A stretch of 32,161 nucleotides of DNA from positions 1 through 32,161 of the forward strand of contig CAZMSZ010000040.1 of NCBI GenBank assembly GCA_964569055.1. The letters run 5' to 3'. The notes beneath the pieces were generated by a model. That model saw only the letters and a program-made list of their open reading frames with translations. It was not told the DNA's origin and did not search any database. A program made the translations under genes and the position numbers. Below, one piece after another: positions 25,894 through 32,161 of the stretch (position 1 is its first letter; the number at the start of each line of letters is the position of its first letter). This stretch comes from JAWLGW01 sp964569055. GTDB taxonomy: Bacteria; Planctomycetota; J058.

Positions 25894-27130
25894 CGCCCCG
25901 CCCCCGCACGGGCTCATGCCGGGCGCCGGGAGCGAGACCCGCCGACCCCGGGCGCCCCAGCGTGTGGAGCAGGCGCAGGTAGGCGGCGGCCCCGGCGGCC
26001 TGGATCCCGACCACCACCGCCAGGAGGGCGCCGACCGCGAGCTGCGGCCCGAGCCCGGGCGCGCTCGCGGCCGCGTAGACGGCCAGCGCGCCGCCGAGCG
26101 CGATCAGGGCCGCGCCCGCGGGGAAGCCGTGCTCGGGGCGGAGCAGGCGGAGCACGCGCTCGAGCCGCGGGCTGCGCGGGTGGACCCCGCCGTCCACGGC
26201 GGCCACCTTGCCGAGCATGGCGTACAGCGCGAGCTGCACCCCGAGCACCACGGCCGCGCAACAGATCGCGAGGGCGGGGACGCTCGCGGCCTCGCCCGTC
26301 AGCAGCAGCGCGGCGCCGCCGAGCGCGCCGCCCGCGGTCAGGGTCAGGCCGGGGTAGAGGAACAGCCACTCGGGGCTGAGGTGGACGAACAGGCACAGGC
26401 TGCGCCACCCGTCGCGCCAGGTGCGGAGGTGCGGCGGGCGGCCGCGCCCGTCGGGGCGCAGCGGGACCGGGACCTCGGAGATCCGCAGGCCCGCCAGGGT
26501 CCCGCGCACGAGCATCTCGAGCGCGTACTCCATCCCGCTGGCGCGCAGGTCGAGCCCGAGCACCGCGTCGCGCCGGAACGCGCGCTGCCCGCAGTAGAAG
26601 TCGCCGCTCGGCGTGCCGTACAGCAGGCGTCCGATCGCGGTCAGCCCCGGGTTGCCGAAGTAGCGGTGGAGCGGCGGCATGGCCCCCGGCTCGATCCCGC
26701 CCGCGAACCGGTTCCCCTGCACGAGGTCGTCGCCCGCGCGCAGCCGCGCGAGGAACGGCGCCACCACGCCCACGTCGTAGGAGTCGTCGCTGTCGGCCAT
26801 CATCACGAACCGCCCGCGAGCCGCCGCGATCCCGGCGCGGAGGGCCGCGCCGTAGCCGCGCTCGGGGACGTGGATCACGCGGGCGCCCGCGGCGGCCGCG
26901 ATCGCCTGCGAGCCGTCGACGCTGCCGTTGTCGGCCACCACGACCTCGCCGCGGACGCCCTCGGAGCGCAGGGCCTCGCGGGCGCGGGCGACCACCTTGC
27001 CGACGGTGCGCGCCTCGTCGAGGCAGGGGAGGACGATCGAGAGCTCGATCGGGTCGCGCGACGCGTCGTCCGGCTCGACGCTGCTCTCGTGGATCGCTTC
27101 GGTCGCGGTGTGGACGGCGGCGCTGCTCAT
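25883..27130 (-). CDS. GT2-family polyprenyl-phosphate sugar synthase with C-terminal membrane helices
   Basis: This 415-residue protein starts at ATG 27130, directly after a strong GGAGGAG ribosome site. It is the first gene of the glycan block. Residues 1-29 are disordered. The GT2 domain (30 to about 260) has SIVLPCLDEARTVGKVV, EVVVADNGSVDGS (62-74), ERGYGAALRAG and MADSDDSYD with the DxD-type site at 113-116. The motif YCGQRAFRRDAV is typical of dolichyl-phosphate-glucose/mannose synthase-like enzymes. About four membrane helices follow (roughly 280-400). It probably makes a polyprenyl-phosphate-linked sugar as donor for the GT-C enzymes downstream. The sugar is not readable from the sequence. 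Confidence 0.9.
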   Translation of the reverse strand: MSSAAVHTATEAIHESSVEPDDASRDPIELSIVLPCLDEARTVGKVVARAREALRSEGVRGEVVVADNGSVDGSQAIAAAAGARVIHVPERGYGAALRAGIAAARGRFVMMADSDDSYDVGVVAPFLARLRAGDDLVQGNRFAGGIEPGAMPPLHRYFGNPGLTAIGRLLYGTPSGDFYCGQRAFRRDAVLGLDLRASGMEYALEMLVRGTLAGLRISEVPVPLRPDGRGRPPHLRTWRDGWRSLCLFVHLSPEWLFLYPGLTLTAGGALGGAALLLTGEAASVPALAICCAAVVLGVQLALYAMLGKVAAVDGGVHPRSPRLERVLRLLRPEHGFPAGAALIALGGALAVYAAASAPGLGPQLAVGALLAVVVGIQAAGAAAYLRLLHTLGRPGSAGLAPGARHEPVRGRGDGR

Positions 27131-27520
27131 GGGCTCCTCCCTGAGGGGTCGCCGGGCGTCCCGAGCAAGGGCTGCTCCTGCCCCGCGCGCGCCGCTAGCG
27201 CTTGAGCCCGTGCGGCTTCGGTCACCGGGTCCTAGCGGGATCCGCCCCAGGCACCGAGCGCTCTCGCTGCGCTCCTGCGCGGACCGGGCGCGCGGGTGGG
27301 GGCCCGAGGTCACCTTCGCGAGACCCCGCCCGGCAGGTGGGCGAGAATCCGCCGCGCCGCGTGCGCTCCCCCGCCCACGCGCCGCGGCGTGAGAGCACGC
27401 CGCGCGGCCGGCGCGCGCGCGCACGGGCGACCCGCAGCGGTCGCGCGAGGCGAGGTCCACGCGCCGAACGCGACCAAGCCGTGGAGCCGCCGAGCGGCAG
27501 GTATCGTGCTCGCTCGCTCG
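27131..27520. other. 390-bp intergenic leader region of the glycan block, up to the scaffold gap
   Basis: No coding region is convincing here on either strand. It must contain the promoter of the minus-strand glycan block unless that lies in the gap. Visible structure: the ribosome site at 27131-27142; an inverted repeat CCGCTAG (27192-27198) / CTAGCGG (27232-27238), with CGCTAGCG itself palindromic; and a 9-bp hairpin at 27383-27404. The last 13 bases before the gap are three GCTC repeats and a G. I cannot place a -35/-10 pair. Confidence 0.5.
27383..27404. repeat. Perfect 9-bp hairpin CGCGGCGTG/CACGCCGCG
   Basis: CGCGGCGTG (27383-27391) and CACGCCGCG (27396-27404) pair perfectly around the loop AGAG. 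It is upstream of the glycan block and has no T-tract on either side. It may be a terminator for a gene in the gap or a REP-like palindrome. Confidence 0.4.
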
Positions 27521-27620
27521 NNNNNNNNNNNNNNNNNNNNNNNNNNNNNNNNNNNNNNNNNNNNNNNNNNNNNNNNNNNNNNNNNNNNNNNNNNNNNNNN
27601 NNNNNNNNNNNNNNNNNNNN
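27521..27620. other. Assembly gap (100 N)
   Basis: Exactly 100 undetermined bases. This length is a common placeholder, so the real distance, and whether the two sides are truly adjacent, is unknown. The gap edge follows a GCTC tandem repeat, a possible cause of the break. Confidence 0.99.
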
Positions 27621-27630
27621 GAGGACGACG

Positions 27631-28005
27631 GTGATCGAGCTCGGGGTCAGCGACGTCAGGACGTTCTTGCCTGCCCGGGACCTCGCCCTGTCGACCGACT
27701 TCTACACGGCGCTCGGCTGGACGCTGAAGTGGTCGGACGAGCGCCTCGCGCTGCTCGAGATCGCCGACCACCGGCTCTACCTGCAGCGCTACTACGTGAA
27801 GGAGTGGGCCGAGAGCTCCATGCTCCACCTGACGGTGAAGGACTCGCGCCGCTGCTTCGAGCAGCTCGAGGCGCTCGTGGCCTCGGGCCGCTTCCCCGGC
27901 GTGCGCGTCGCCGGCCCCAGGCAGGAGCCGTACGGAGCGCTCGTCACCTACGCCTGGGACCCCGTCGGGGTCCTGCTGCACCTCGCGCAGTGGAGGAACG
28001 GCTGA
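27631..28005 (+). CDS. VOC-superfamily (glyoxalase/bleomycin-resistance-like) protein
   Basis: This 124-residue protein starts at GTG 27631; GAGGA lies directly after the gap at good spacing, so the gene is complete despite the gap. The two beta-alpha-beta-beta-beta modules of the VOC fold are recognisable: TFLPARDLALSTDFYTALGW (11-30) with HRLYLQRYYVKEW, then SSMLHLTVKDSRRCFEQLEAL and ending YAWDPVGVLLHLAQW. Such small proteins may be metal-dependent enzymes or binding proteins. The metal ligands are not obvious, so I assign no reaction. Confidence 0.85.
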   Translation: MIELGVSDVRTFLPARDLALSTDFYTALGWTLKWSDERLALLEIADHRLYLQRYYVKEWAESSMLHLTVKDSRRCFEQLEALVASGRFPGVRVAGPRQEPYGALVTYAWDPVGVLLHLAQWRNG

Positions 28006-28083
28006 GCACGCTCCCGGCCCGCCGCGCGGCAAGGGCCAATGCGCGCTGGAGCCGAGCGCGCCGAACGAGTAGGTTCGCTCGCC

Positions 28084-29025
28084 GTGCGCCGCTCCTCGCT
28101 CGCCCGCCTGCTCGCCTCGCTCGCGCTCCTCTCGGGCTGCGCCGGGCCGCGGGCCTGGCACGAGGCCAAGGTCGAGGCGCTGGTGCCCGCGCTGAGCGAG
28201 GTCGACCCGACGGCGCGCGCCTGGGCGGCGATCGGGCTGGGGCTGCGCGCGAGCGACGCCGCCGACGACGAGCGCGCGTCCGCGCTCGAGGCGCTGCGCG
28301 CGGCGTTGCGCGACCCGGCGCCGCGCGTCCGCGGCGAGGCGGCGCTCTCGCTCTGCCAGTGGGGGCTGCGCGGCGGCGTCGACCCCGCGCGCGACCTGTT
28401 CGCGCTCGCGGCCGGAGACCCCGACCCAGCCGTCCGCGCGCGCGCCTGGAAGGCGCTGGAGTGGCTCGGCGAGCGCGGCCGGGCGCTGCTGCTGGAGCGC
28501 GGCCTCTCCCACCCGCGGCCGCGCGTGCGGCGCTCCACGCTCCGCGTCCTGACCACCCTCGACGCGCGTCCGGCGACGACGCGCGCGATCGCGGGTCGGC
28601 TGCGCGACGACGACGCCGACGTCCGGATCGCGGCGGCCCACGCGCTCGCGGCGCTCGGGCCGGCGGCGCGCGCGCACGCGCCGGCGCTCGCCGCCTGCGC
28701 GGACCTCGACGCCGGCGCCGACCCCGCGGCGCTGGCCGAGGCCGCGGTCGCGGCGCTCGCCGAGGTGGGCGTGGCGCCGCCCGCGCGGAGCGACGTGCTC
28801 GCGACGCTGTGGCGCCTCGCCGCCCCCCCGCGAGCGCTCGAGCGTGGCCTGCTCGAGCTGCGCCCACCCCGGACGCGACGCCTCGCGGCCGCGACGCTGG
28901 TCGCGCTCGGCTCCCGCGACCCGCGCCTCTTCGCGCCCTTGCTCGCGGCCCTCGACGACGCGTGGCGCGACCCCGACGTGGCCCTCGCGGCGGTCGACGC
29001 GCTGGGACGGCTGCTCGCCCGCTGA
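28084..29025 (+). CDS. HEAT-repeat lipoprotein
   Basis: I choose GTG 28084, giving 313 residues, because it places a short basic start and hydrophobic core (ARLLASLALL) directly before a lipobox, LLSGC, with Cys at residue 19. An upstream ATG at 28039 would give a less typical signal. The mature protein is a chain of about six or seven helical HEAT-like repeats, shown by recurring patterns such as DPAPRVRGEAALSL, DPDPAVRARAWKAL, HPRPRVRRSTLRVL, DDDADVRIAAAHAL and DPDVALAAVDAL. HEAT repeats bind proteins, so a membrane-anchored scaffold role in the periplasm is plausible. A hairpin follows the stop. Confidence 0.85.
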   Translation: MRRSSLARLLASLALLSGCAGPRAWHEAKVEALVPALSEVDPTARAWAAIGLGLRASDAADDERASALEALRAALRDPAPRVRGEAALSLCQWGLRGGVDPARDLFALAAGDPDPAVRARAWKALEWLGERGRALLLERGLSHPRPRVRRSTLRVLTTLDARPATTRAIAGRLRDDDADVRIAAAHALAALGPAARAHAPALAACADLDAGADPAALAEAAVAALAEVGVAPPARSDVLATLWRLAAPPRALERGLLELRPPRTRRLAAATLVALGSRDPRLFAPLLAALDDAWRDPDVALAAVDALGRLLAR

Positions 29026-29057
29026 CCGCGGCGCCCTTCGCGGAGAGGCGCCCGCGG
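29026..29057 (+). terminator. Hairpin right after the HEAT-repeat gene
   Basis: CCGCGGCGCC (29026-29035) pairs with GGCGCCCGCGG (29047-29057) over 10 bp with one bulged C. The loop is CTTCGCGGAGA. It begins at the base after the stop codon. No T-tract follows. Confidence 0.5.
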
Positions 29058-29072
29058 AGTACGCTGGCGGAA

Positions 29073-29115
29073 GGAGCCGACGTGTGTCGGACCCCGCTCG
29101 TAACATTCGGGCTCC
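29073..29115. promoter_or_regulatory. Nested inverted repeats in the leader of the Uma2-family gene
   Basis: GGAGCC (29073-29078) and GGCTCC (29110-29115) form an outer pair. Inside, CCGAC (29077-29081) and GTCGG (29086-29090) form a hairpin with loop GTGT. The short run ATTCGGGCTCCG (29105-29116) has the same period-6 look as the other arrays in the window. The structure ends 16 bp before the ATG at 29132, so it could be a leader structure or operator. Confidence 0.3.
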
Positions 29116-29131
29116 GTTAGGGGACGCGATC

Positions 29132-29896
29132 ATGATCGACGCCACGGAGACGGCCGCCCCGGCTGGTTACCGCCTGGGAGACCCGATCGAGCTCCACGAC
29201 CTGCTGGCGCTCCCCCCCGACGGTCGTCGTTACGACCGCGACGAGCAGGGGAGGCTGATCCTGATGAGCCCCGACGACGCGCCGACGCATCGCTGGCCCA
29301 TGAACGTCCTCCAGCGCCGGCTGTGCCAGGACCTCGATCAGCGCTGGGAGGTCCTCCTAGAGCCGGGCGTCGCCTTGGAGCCGATCCTCGCGCTCGACGG
29401 GACGGTCCTCCCCCCCTCGCGGCTCGGCCGCAAGACGCTCGGCCCGGACCTCGCGCTGTTCGAGGGGCCCCCGCGCTTCGTCCGCGGGCGGCCCGACGTG
29501 CCCGACTCTCGTTACCAGGTGTTCGCGCCCGAGCGGCTGCGCGTCGCGGTCGAATTCCTCTCGCGCCGGACCCAGCGCTCGGACCTCGGCCTCGGGGAGG
29601 CGGACGCGGTCGACCGCTGGCGCACCTACCTCGCCAACGGGATCGACGAGTACTGGCTGATCAACGCGGGCAGCGTGCCCTGCGGCCTCCCCGCCCGCTC
29701 CGCCCTGCTGCTCCGCCGCGAGGGCGAGGCCTGGCGACCGCTTGGTGGCGAGGCCCTCCGCCCTGCGCCGGGCGCAGCGACGCTCCGCGGCCTGACCCCG
29801 ATCTCGAGCGGCGTGGTCCGCTCCCGCGCGCTCGGGGCGCCGTTCGACCTCGACGCCTTCTGGAGCTCGGTCGACCGCGCCACGCCGCAGGCGTGA
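29132..29896 (+). CDS. Uma2-family putative restriction endonuclease-fold protein (DUF820)
   Basis: This 254-residue protein starts at ATG 29132, with GGGGAC upstream. The Uma2/DUF820 fold is shown by RLILMSPDDAPTHRW near the N-terminus, GPDLALFEGP (the PD of a PD-(D/E)xK-like site), LRVAVEFLSRRTQRSDLG (the acidic strand) and DRWRTYLANGIDEYWLIN. These are the standard motif blocks of the family. Uma2 proteins have an endonuclease-like fold, but their role in the cell is poorly known. They are frequent in cyanobacteria and planctomycetes. A partner gene is not evident, and this copy runs convergently with the DUF255 gene, 33 bp apart. Confidence 0.9.
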   Translation: MIDATETAAPAGYRLGDPIELHDLLALPPDGRRYDRDEQGRLILMSPDDAPTHRWPMNVLQRRLCQDLDQRWEVLLEPGVALEPILALDGTVLPPSRLGRKTLGPDLALFEGPPRFVRGRPDVPDSRYQVFAPERLRVAVEFLSRRTQRSDLGLGEADAVDRWRTYLANGIDEYWLINAGSVPCGLPARSALLLRREGEAWRPLGGEALRPAPGAATLRGLTPISSGVVRSRALGAPFDLDAFWSSVDRATPQA

Positions 29897-29929
29897 CGCT
29901 TCCCTGAAGGCCGCCCTGCCCGCCGCGCC

Positions 29930-32059
29930 TCAGCCGCCGTTTCCGCCGTTCCCGTCGCCAGGGGTGCGGGTGGCGGGGCGCTCCTCGCCGAGCAGGCGGG
30001 CCAGCTCGCCGGGGTCGTGGACGGGCGCGCGGCAGGCGTAGTCCTGGCACACGTAGGCGGTGGCGCGGCCCTCGCGCGGGGTTTGCTCGCGGACGAACGG
30101 CGCCAGCCGGACGAGCTCGCTGGCCTCGCCCGGCGGGCGGTGCAGGACGGCCGTGCGGGGGAGGAACCGCCGGTGCAGCTCCGAGAGGAGCGCGCTCGTC
30201 TGCGGATCGTCGGGCGCGCCGGCGATCACGACCTCGCGGGTGGGGCCCAGCAGCAGGTCGAGCGCCTGCAGCGCGAGCGACGAGGTGGCGCTCGCGCGCT
30301 GGAGGTGCGGGGCGAGCCACTCCAGCGTCTCGCGCGCGCGCCGCTCGAGGGCGGCGTCCTGCGTGAGGTGGCCCAGGCGCAGCAGCGCGAGCGCCGCCGC
30401 CGAGTTGCCCGAGGGGATCGCCCCGTCGTGGGTCGGCTTGGGCCGATACAGGAGCGCGGCCTCGGCCGGGACCGAGAAGAAGCCGCCTGCGTCCGCGTCC
30501 CACAGCCGCTCGACCATGACCCGCGCCAGCGCCTGCGCGTCGGCCAGCCAGCGCGGCGCGAAGGTGGCCTCGTACAGCTCGAGCAGGCCCCAGGCCAAGA
30601 ACGCGTAGTCCTCGAGCATGCCGGCGACCGCCGCCTCCCCCTCGCGCCAGCGGTGGAGGAGCGCGCCGTCCGGCGCGCGCATGCGCTCGAGCACGAACCG
30701 CGCGGCCTCCTCCGCGGCGGCCGTGTAGCGCGGCTCGCCCAGGGCCCGCCCCGCGAGCGCCGCGGCGCCGATCATGAGCCCGTTCCAGTCGGCGAGGACC
30801 TTGTCGTCGTGGAGGGGCGGCACGCGCCGCTCGCGCGCGGCGAGGAGGGTCGCGCGGGCGCGCGCCAGCGCGGCCTCGACCTCCGCCGCGGAGCGGCCCT
30901 CGCGCGCGGCGACCTCCTCCACGCTGGCGGCGAGGCGCAGGTGGTTGCCGCCGGGCACCTCGTGGAAGTTGCCGCCCTCGCTCACGCCGTAGCGCGCGGC
31001 GAACGGGCCGTAGTCGGCCCCGAGCAGCTCGCGCAGCTCGGCCGCGGTCCACACGTAGAACTTCCCCTCCACGCCCTCGCTGTCCGCGTCCCAGGCCGAG
31101 GTGAACGCGCCCTCGGGCGTGCGCATGCGCGTCAGCACGAACTCGAGCGTCTCCCGCGCGACCTCCGCGTAGCGCGGCTCGCCGAGGGCCTGCCAGGCCT
31201 CGACCAGGGCCCGCACCAGGCCGGCCTGGTCGTAGAGCATCTTCTCGAAGTGGGGGATCTCCCAGGCGGGGTCGACGCAGTAGCGGTGGAAGCCGCCGCC
31301 GAGGTGGTCGCGCAGCCCGCCCTCGACGATCGCGTCGAGCGTCCGCCGCGCCATGCGCTCCGAGTGCGCCGCGCCGGTGCGCTGATGGTGCCGCAGCAGG
31401 AACGAGACGTTGTGCGGCAGCGGGAAGCGCATGTTGCTCATGCCGAACCCGCCGTGCTGCTCGTCGTAGCTCGCCGCGAGCTGCCGCGCACCCCGCTGCA
31501 GCAGCTCGGGGCCGAGCTCCGCCGAGCCCTCGGGGCGGCCGGCGTTGAGCTCACGCAGGTAGTCGGTGATCTGCGCCGCGCTCTCGACCACGCGCGCGCG
31601 CTCGCGCGTCCACACGTCGTGGACCAGCCCGAGCACCTCGAGGAAGCTGCGCCGCCCGAACCGGGCGGGCTGCGGGAAGTAGGTCCCGCCCGTGAACGGC
31701 TGCCCGTCCGGGGTCAGGAACAGGCTGATCGGCCACCCGCCGCTCCCGGTGAGCTGCTGGACGGCGGCCATGTAGACCTCGTCCACGTCGGGCCGCTCCT
31801 CGCGGTCGACCTTCACCGGCACGAACCGCTCGTTGAGCGCCGCCGCGACGGCTTCGTCCTCGAACGACTCGCGCTCCATGACGTGGCACCAGTGGCAGGT
31901 CGCGTAGCCGATCGAGAGGAAGATCGGGCGCTGCTCGGCCCGGGCGCGGGCGAACGCCTCCTCGCCCCAGGGGTACCAGTCGACCGGGTTGGCGGCGTGC
32001 TGCCGCAGGTAGGGGCTCTTCTCGCGGGCGAGCCGGTTCAGCCGCTGCTCGGTCGTCAT
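29930..32059 (-). CDS. Thioredoxin-domain protein of the DUF255/YyaL (SSP411-like) family
   Basis: This 709-residue protein starts at ATG 32059. The N-terminal thioredoxin-like domain begins SPYLRQHAANPVDWYPWGEEAF and has the redox motif CHWC at 55-58, followed by ESFEDEAVAAALN, VDREERPDVDEVYM and GSGGWPISLFLTPDG. Residues from about 180 to 560 form an alpha/alpha-toroid (six-hairpin-like) region with HLGGGFHRYCVDPAWEIPHFEKMLYDQ, WDADSEGVEGKFYVW and HDDKVLADWNGLMI. The C-terminus has YVCQDYACRAPV. Domain order and length fit the widespread DUF255 family, related to human SPATA20, which has no settled biochemical role. The Gly/Asn tail (last 10 residues) is low complexity. Confidence 0.95.
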   Translation of the reverse strand: MTTEQRLNRLAREKSPYLRQHAANPVDWYPWGEEAFARARAEQRPIFLSIGYATCHWCHVMERESFEDEAVAAALNERFVPVKVDREERPDVDEVYMAAVQQLTGSGGWPISLFLTPDGQPFTGGTYFPQPARFGRRSFLEVLGLVHDVWTRERARVVESAAQITDYLRELNAGRPEGSAELGPELLQRGARQLAASYDEQHGGFGMSNMRFPLPHNVSFLLRHHQRTGAAHSERMARRTLDAIVEGGLRDHLGGGFHRYCVDPAWEIPHFEKMLYDQAGLVRALVEAWQALGEPRYAEVARETLEFVLTRMRTPEGAFTSAWDADSEGVEGKFYVWTAAELRELLGADYGPFAARYGVSEGGNFHEVPGGNHLRLAASVEEVAAREGRSAAEVEAALARARATLLAARERRVPPLHDDKVLADWNGLMIGAAALAGRALGEPRYTAAAEEAARFVLERMRAPDGALLHRWREGEAAVAGMLEDYAFLAWGLLELYEATFAPRWLADAQALARVMVERLWDADAGGFFSVPAEAALLYRPKPTHDGAIPSGNSAAALALLRLGHLTQDAALERRARETLEWLAPHLQRASATSSLALQALDLLLGPTREVVIAGAPDDPQTSALLSELHRRFLPRTAVLHRPPGEASELVRLAPFVREQTPREGRATAYVCQDYACRAPVHDPGELARLLGEERPATRTPGDGNGGNGG

Positions 32060-32120
32060 GGCGCCCTCCGGCGACCGTTCATCCTCGCGCGCTGCGCGGT
32101 GCTGTCCACCTGCGTGGTTT

Positions 32121-32141
32121 CTGGGGGGCTCCGCCCCCCAG
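32121..32141. repeat. Perfect 9-bp G/C palindrome
   Basis: CTGGGGGGC (32121-32129) and GCCCCCCAG (32133-32141) pair exactly around a TCC loop, followed by another C-run. It lies upstream of the DUF255 gene. Read on the minus strand, it would end a transcript coming from the right, but only AAACC follows. It is more like a REP-type palindrome than a terminator. Bases 32060-32161 hold no other recognisable feature. Confidence 0.5.
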
Positions 32142-32161
32142 AGTCCCCCCGCTGTCGCTGA

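Noticed and set aside
27202..27520. Coding region running into the N gap in frame with the VOC gene
   Set aside because: The translation before the gap is Arg/Pro-rich without any VOC features. A ribosome site and GTG directly after the gap already give a complete VOC protein.

Overview
The window is very GC-rich throughout, with dense genes, many GTG starts and 4-bp stop/start overlaps. It contains a 100-N scaffold gap (27521-27620), so it comes from a draft or metagenome assembly. A Planctomycetota origin is my best guess, with Myxococcota or a relative as the alternative. The clues are a Ser/Thr kinase fused to a formylglycine-enzyme-like domain, a Uma2-family protein, a DUF255 thioredoxin-fold protein and a MacB-like exporter with unlinked-looking neighbours. 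No marker gene is present to settle the phylum. I see no tRNA, rRNA, CRISPR array, transposase or phage gene.

Left part (1-6947): a secreted endonuclease/exonuclease/phosphatase-family protein runs off the left edge. It is divergent from an 808-aa secreted protein of unknown function. A very strong hairpin separates that gene from a membrane Ser/Thr kinase with an FGE-like C-terminus. Then come an inverted repeat plus a hexanucleotide array, a rhomboid-like membrane protein with a Cys-rich tail and no visible protease residues, and the severed 3' end of a prolyl-4-hydroxylase-type 2OG-Fe(II) oxygenase.

Exporter (6983-11563): a four-gene operon encodes a HlyD/RND-type periplasmic adaptor, a MacB/LolD-type ABC ATPase and two different FtsX/MacB-type permeases, as expected for a trans-envelope ABC export system.

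Glycan block (11654-27130, all on the minus strand): ten genes are packed mostly with overlapping stops and starts. In transcription order they are a GT2 with C-terminal membrane helices, two GT4 glycosyltransferases, a GT-C membrane enzyme, a methyltransferase-GT2 fusion, a second GT-C, a nucleotide-sugar epimerase, two paralogous GT-C enzymes, and a final many-helix membrane protein. Two polyprenyl-phosphate-sugar-synthase-like GT2 domains beside several GT-C proteins suggest a pathway that loads sugars onto a lipid carrier and adds them on the outer face of the membrane. No flippase, polymerase or ligase is recognisable in the window.

Right part (27621-32161): a small VOC/glyoxalase-fold protein, a HEAT-repeat lipoprotein, a Uma2-family putative endonuclease, and convergent to these a DUF255/thioredoxin-domain protein. 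Several intergenic spaces hold hairpins and degenerate ATTCCG hexamer arrays next to inverted repeats. These are the main non-coding structure I could not explain.
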